Below are positions 22,163-25,103 of a stretch of DNA of 25,103 nt, piece by piece. The notes under the pieces were generated by a model. The model made no database searches. It was not told the DNA's origin and saw only the letters and a list, made by a program, of their open reading frames with translations. The stretch is from DATGFK01 sp040007395. GTDB taxonomy: Bacteria; Chloroflexota; Anaerolineae; Aggregatilineales; UBA2796. Made by a program: the position numbers and the translations under genes. Positions within the stretch are counted from its first letter, which is position 1, and each line of letters opens with the position of its first letter. The stretch lies in NCBI GenBank assembly GCA_040007395.1, contig JBDTVG010000130.1, positions 1-25,103 on the forward strand, read 5' to 3'.

Positions 22163-22882
22163 ATGACACAACACGGAAAGAAATATCTCGAAGCGATCAA
22201 GAAAGTCGATCCCAGACGGGAATACTCGCTGGCTGACGCAGTTAAAGCTGTCAAGGCTGCCAGCTACGTTACGTTCAACGAAACAGTAGAACTGCACGCC
22301 AAACTGGGCATTGACCCTCGCCAGTCGGATCAACAGGTGCGTACAACCGTACTGCTACCCGCTGGTCTGGGCAAGACAGTGCGCGTCCTCGTTTTTGCCG
22401 AAGGTGAAGCTGCCCGCTACGCTGAAGCCGCCGGTGCAGACTTCGTAGCCGACGACGAAATGATCAACAAGATTAAAAACGAAGAATGGACTGACTTCGA
22501 CGTGTCCATTGCTGTGCCAGATATGATGCGTAAGGTTGGTACACTCGGTAAGGTGCTGGGTCGTAAGGGTCTGATGCCAAATCCCAAAGCGGGGACTGTC
22601 GTCAACGCTGAAGACTTGGGTCGCGCCGTTGCCGAAGCCCGCGCAGGTCGCGTCGAGTTCCGCAACGACAAAACTGCCAACTTGCACATCGCGCTTGGCA
22701 AAATCCAGTTCACCGAGGAACAACTCTTGGAGAACCTGACCGCCGTGATCGATGCGATTAAACGAGCCAAGCCTGCTACTGCCAAAGGCATTTATGTCAA
22801 GCGTATGGTGCTCACCTCGACAATGGGGCCGGGAGTCCGTCTGGATACCAACGCCGCCATGTACACCGCCAAAGAAGCCTAA
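22163..22882 (+). CDS. rplA: Ribosomal protein L1
   Basis: The 239-residue protein shows the L1 pattern: FNETVELHAKLGIDPRQSDQ, VRTTVLLPAGLGKTVRVLVF, DMMRKVGTLGKVLGRKGLMP, NPKAGTVV and AKGIYVKRMVLTSTMGPGV. It forms the mobile L1 stalk at the ribosomal E site and usually represses its own operon. The ATG at 22163 follows CCCGGAG; a reading from 22121 adds residues outside the family. A strong terminator follows and rplJ/rplL do not. Confidence 0.98.
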   Translation: MTQHGKKYLEAIKKVDPRREYSLADAVKAVKAASYVTFNETVELHAKLGIDPRQSDQQVRTTVLLPAGLGKTVRVLVFAEGEAARYAEAAGADFVADDEMINKIKNEEWTDFDVSIAVPDMMRKVGTLGKVLGRKGLMPNPKAGTVVNAEDLGRAVAEARAGRVEFRNDKTANLHIALGKIQFTEEQLLENLTAVIDAIKRAKPATAKGIYVKRMVLTSTMGPGVRLDTNAAMYTAKEA

Positions 22883-22911
22883 TCGCTGCTTCCAAATGGT
22901 TTCAAGCATAG

Positions 22912-22941
22912 AGCCTCAGAGTTTAAACTCTGAGGCTTTTT
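22912..22941 (+). terminator. Rho-independent terminator after rplA
   Basis: AGCCTCAGAGTTT and its exact complement AAACTCTGAGGCT form a 26-base palindrome (22912-22937) followed by further Ts. It ends the tRNA-tuf-rplA block. On the minus strand no T-run follows, so it probably acts in one direction. Confidence 0.92.
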
Positions 22942-22950
22942 AATCGAAGA

Positions 22951-23439
22951 TCACGGCTTATCGATAACGGGATAGCTGGCCTTGACTACTCGGAAAGTAG
23001 GATAGTCTGTGGCTATTTTTTCAAATTCCACCAATGCTGCGTCTTTGCTCACAGGTATATGAGGCCGTGCCCCCGGTGCGCATCGCAAGTATGCTTTCAA
23101 GATTAGAGCGCGTTGATCAACTGGAACTTCTTCGAGTTGAACCGCCTCCACGCCACCACTACGAATAGCTGCTATTCCATTGGCAGCGCGAATATTATGA
23201 ACCCATTGAACATCCTCTCCTAGCATCGATACTAAATATCGCTGCCCTTCAATGGTGGTAATCACCACAGGCAATGAGATCGTTCGCCCCGACTTTCGAC
23301 CAGTCACTTCTAATGTCACCATAAGATTGGGCGTAACCCCTGTTGAAGCCACAATAGCCGATATTCTATTGAGAATCCTCGCGATCCAATGAGGGTGCTG
23401 TCCGCGATACATCCATCGATAAAAGGTGTGTATAGCCAT
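22951..23439 (-). CDS. DDN-type F420/deazaflavin-dependent nitroreductase family protein
   Basis: This protein of 162 residues (from the ATG at 23439) has the family core LMVTLEVTGRKSGRTISLPVV, then GQRYLVSMLGEDVQWVHNIRAANGIAAIRSGG. That core matches the split beta-barrel DDN/DUF385 family, whose members use cofactor F420 in actinobacteria and Chloroflexota. The reaction is unknown. An open frame extends to 23550, but the ATG at 23439 has a GAGG site 5 bases away and starts at the family boundary (AIHTFYRWMYRG). It is convergent with rplA and divergent from the response regulator gene. Confidence 0.85.
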   Translation of the reverse strand: MAIHTFYRWMYRGQHPHWIARILNRISAIVASTGVTPNLMVTLEVTGRKSGRTISLPVVITTIEGQRYLVSMLGEDVQWVHNIRAANGIAAIRSGGVEAVQLEEVPVDQRALILKAYLRCAPGARPHIPVSKDAALVEFEKIATDYPTFRVVKASYPVIDKP

Positions 23440-23603
23440 CGAAGCCTCTATACTTTCTATTGCTTTACTCGAAGGAAAACAAGTTAAGATCATTCCTATA
23501 TGGCATAGTAGCTTAACAATAATGTATCTGTCAGTGAAGTTTGTCACCAATGATTGTTACTTCCGTTACTGCCTTGCCAAAGTTAGCTCTAGGCAGTATT
23601 ACC

Positions 23604-23632
23604 TTGAAATTGGCATCAATAGCTGTTTTGAT
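23604..23632 (+). promoter_or_regulatory. Weak candidate promoter of response regulator gene
   Basis: TTGAAA (23604-23609) and TTTGAT (23627-23632) are 17 bases apart, 38 bases before the start codon. The -10 box is poor. Confidence 0.25.
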
Positions 23633-23670
23633 CCACAATTCATTTAGGCTTTATGATTCTGAGGTAAGCA

Positions 23671-24390
23671 ATGAAAATCTTGGTTGTGGACGATGAACTG
23701 GCAATCCGCGATGCGCTAGGGCGCAAGCTGCGGCGCGAAGGGTTCAATGTGCTGCTGGCAGGCAATGGAATCGAGGGGCTGCGCCTGTTCCATGCAGAAC
23801 GACCTGATCTTGTTGTGCTAGATATTGTTATGCCCGAAATGGACGGTATGACCGTCTGCCAACGCATTCGTGAGGTCGCTGAAACGCCTGTCCTGATGCT
23901 TTCTGCGAATGCCATTACCGAAGACGATATTATCGAAGGCTTGAAAGCAGGAGCCGACGATTATCTGGTCAAGCCGATCCGCCTGAATGAATTTGTGGCG
24001 CGTGTTCAGACGATCATGCGGCGCTCACAGATCTTGACCAGCGAGAGCAGTTCAGGCTACAACGATGGCCATCTGAACATTGATTTGCAGCGTCGCCACG
24101 TTCATGTAAACGGCGTAAAGATCCACCTGACTCCCACCGAGTTCAAGTTATTGGTGGTGCTTATGGAGAACGCAGGTCGGGTCGTGACCCAGCGCGAACT
24201 TCTGGAACAGGTCTGGGGTCAGGAATATGTGGATGATATTTACTACCCCCGTGTGTATATCAGCCAGTTGCGTCGCAAGATCGAACCAGATCCAGCAAAC
24301 CCTGTGTACATCCTGACCGAACATCGCATCGGATATAGATTTGAAAAGCGGTCAGCGCTAGACGACGATATTCATCACTCCAAACCGTAA
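23671..24390 (+). CDS. OmpR/PhoB-family response regulator
   Basis: The 239-residue protein has an N-terminal receiver domain (1-118) with acidic D7/D8, phosphoacceptor D51 in LDIVMPEMDG, switch S78 and K101 in LVKP. A C-terminal winged-helix DNA-binding domain follows (about 135-230: LTPTEFKLLVVLMENAGRVV, YPRVYISQLRRKIEPDP, RIGYRFE). It should be phosphorylated by a histidine kinase and bind DNA as a dimer. No kinase gene lies on either side, so it is an orphan within this window. The ATG follows TGAGGTAA. A terminator follows. Confidence 0.95.
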   Translation: MKILVVDDELAIRDALGRKLRREGFNVLLAGNGIEGLRLFHAERPDLVVLDIVMPEMDGMTVCQRIREVAETPVLMLSANAITEDDIIEGLKAGADDYLVKPIRLNEFVARVQTIMRRSQILTSESSSGYNDGHLNIDLQRRHVHVNGVKIHLTPTEFKLLVVLMENAGRVVTQRELLEQVWGQEYVDDIYYPRVYISQLRRKIEPDPANPVYILTEHRIGYRFEKRSALDDDIHHSKP

Positions 24391-24398
24391 TAGCTATC

Positions 24399-24421
24399 AA
24401 GCCCGCTGGTGAGGCGGGCTT
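24399..24421 (+). terminator. Terminator after response regulator gene
   Basis: AAGCCCGC (24399-24406) pairs with GCGGGCTT (24414-24421) around a 7-base loop, 8 bases after the stop codon. ATGATTTCT follows, so the T-run is imperfect. Nothing with a kinase continues this transcript. Confidence 0.7.
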
Positions 24422-24451
24422 ATGATTTCTCTACAATGCCCCTAATTTGCT

Positions 24452-24921
24452 CTAAAAGGCCACTTCCTTGCATGGGCATATAAAGCACTCACGATGTAAT
24501 TTCAGCAGTGTTTTATCGGCGTTGGAGGTATAAGCAATGTCTAGGGAACGAATACTTAACAATATTGCCAGTTCACCGTGAGGACCATCGCTGGGAAGCT
24601 GTGTATCAGCCTCTAGCGCTAAACGCAGCGCCTCTGAATATCTCGCCCTTGAGATCTCTTTGGCTTGGGCATTCAACGTGATACTGGTATTGTAAACCGC
24701 ATAGATACCGCATAGATCAATAGAATACAAATGGCGCTCAGAGCGACAAGCAGGATGCGTTGAAAGTCACGATCACGTCGGGCAATCGCAGTTTCTTTGG
24801 CTTTGCGGATGTCCTCGGTATATGCTGAGTCAGCGATAAAAGCCGTTTCATCCGAACTGGGGGCATTGTATTTCTGTTTTGCCCACACCTGAGCACTTTC
24901 TAACTCCGTACCACGATACAA
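24452..24921 (-). pseudogene. Frameshifted fragment of a large signalling protein (membrane-linker region)
   Basis: Two overlapping minus-strand frames make one protein once an 11-bp duplication (24696-24717) is removed. They then join as LLVALSAICILLIYAVYNTS with NAQAKEISRARYSEALRLAL. The restored order is LYRGTELESAQVWAKQK, a basic stretch (IARRDRDFQ), a membrane helix, then SEALRLALEAD and HGELAILLSIRSLDIAYT. This order is what one sees in the middle of large TIR- or NTPase-plus-WD40 proteins of filamentous bacteria. The N-terminal sensor/NTPase part is cut off by an in-frame stop just upstream (the first codon is TTG), and the WD40 repeats expected next are missing. The region is therefore a decayed remnant; the family assignment is by pattern memory only. 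Confidence 0.6.
24696..24717. repeat. 11-bp exact tandem duplication
   Basis: ACCGCATAGAT occurs twice in direct succession (24696-24706, 24707-24717). The length is not a multiple of three, and it lies exactly where the reading frame of the surrounding pseudogene breaks. Confidence 0.9.
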
Positions 24922-25022
24922 AAGATCTGTCTACGCTGTTCGTGCCCATTTTGAAATTCGTATAAAGCGAACCCTGTAACTTAAACAAGTTCACAATAAT
25001 TGTTTCATTAAGGGAATTTATT

Positions 25023-25052
25023 TTGCAAAATTACTTAAAATTTCATTATAAT
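25023..25052 (+). promoter_or_regulatory. Promoter at right edge
   Basis: TTGCAA (25023-25028) and a perfect TATAAT (25047-25052) are separated by 18 bases in an AT-rich stretch. A GGAGGG ribosome binding site and a possible start follow within 35 bases. Confidence 0.55.
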
Positions 25053-25083
25053 GCTAGTCACCCGACAGTAGGAGGGAAAGGGC

Positions 25084-25103
25084 TTGCAGGGCAGGAAAAT
25101 GCC
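25084..25103 (+). CDS. Possible start of a gene continuing beyond the window
   Basis: A TTG at 25084 lies 7 bases after a strong GGAGGG site (25071-25076), and an in-frame ATG is at 25099. Only the first few codons are visible, so the product cannot be named. A structured RNA in place of a gene is not excluded. Confidence 0.3.

Noticed and set aside
25060..25103. Faint likeness of the right edge (GGAGGGAAAGGGC, GGGCAGG) to the start of RNase P RNA
   Set aside because: The conserved RNase P core string is not matched exactly, and too little sequence is present to fold.

Overview
The window looks like a chromosomal segment of a bacterium of moderate GC content, most likely a member of the Chloroflexota. 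This placement is an inference. It rests on several secreted proteins with TolB-type PD40 propeller repeats or PPC domains and Thr/Pro-rich linkers, on an F420-type (DDN-like) oxidoreductase, and on the tRNA-Thr/tRNA-Thr/tuf/rpmG/tRNA-Trp/secE/nusG/rplK/rplA order. No rRNA, CRISPR array, insertion sequence or complete prophage was seen.

Layout. (1) 36-791 (-): an AT-rich TIR-domain gene whose C-terminal part resembles the DNA-arm domain of tyrosine recombinases. It is divergent from def (peptide deformylase, 918-1469, +). (2) 7816-1547 (-): a PIG-L deacetylase, then ureF, ureD, a fused ureAB, an exported PD40 propeller and ureC. These are all the urease structural subunits plus two accessory proteins, but ureE and ureG are not here. 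(3) 7817-8450: a gene-poor gap with a 17-bp dyad, then two overlapping Doc/Fic-type genes (8451-9321, +) without a visible antitoxin. (4) 18021-9387 (-): a block rich in envelope proteins. In transcription order it holds a SIS-domain sugar isomerase-like protein, a membrane-anchored PD40 protein with an M15-like C-terminus, a VapBC-type toxin-antitoxin pair, an M23 peptidase, a PPC-domain exoprotein and a lipoprotein. (5) 18283-22941 (+): the translation/transcription block, with a clear promoter before the tRNAs and a textbook terminator after rplA. rplJ and rplL do not follow. (6) 22951-24421: a DDN-family oxidoreductase (-) and an OmpR-type response regulator (+) without a kinase. (7) 24452-24921 (-): a broken fragment of a large multidomain protein, frameshifted by an exact 11-bp tandem duplication. 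The right edge carries a good promoter and the first codons of a new plus-strand gene.

How the parts fit. Urease alpha and gamma-beta subunits need Ni insertion by UreD-UreF-UreG, so UreG (and usually UreE) should be encoded elsewhere. The envelope block suggests investment in cell-surface and periplasmic proteins. The ribosomal block is conventional in order, but SecE and NusG both carry unusual acidic N-terminal extensions. Possible defence or mobile-type genes (TIR protein, Doc pair, VapBC, pseudogene) sit at the edges and in the gaps between the housekeeping blocks.
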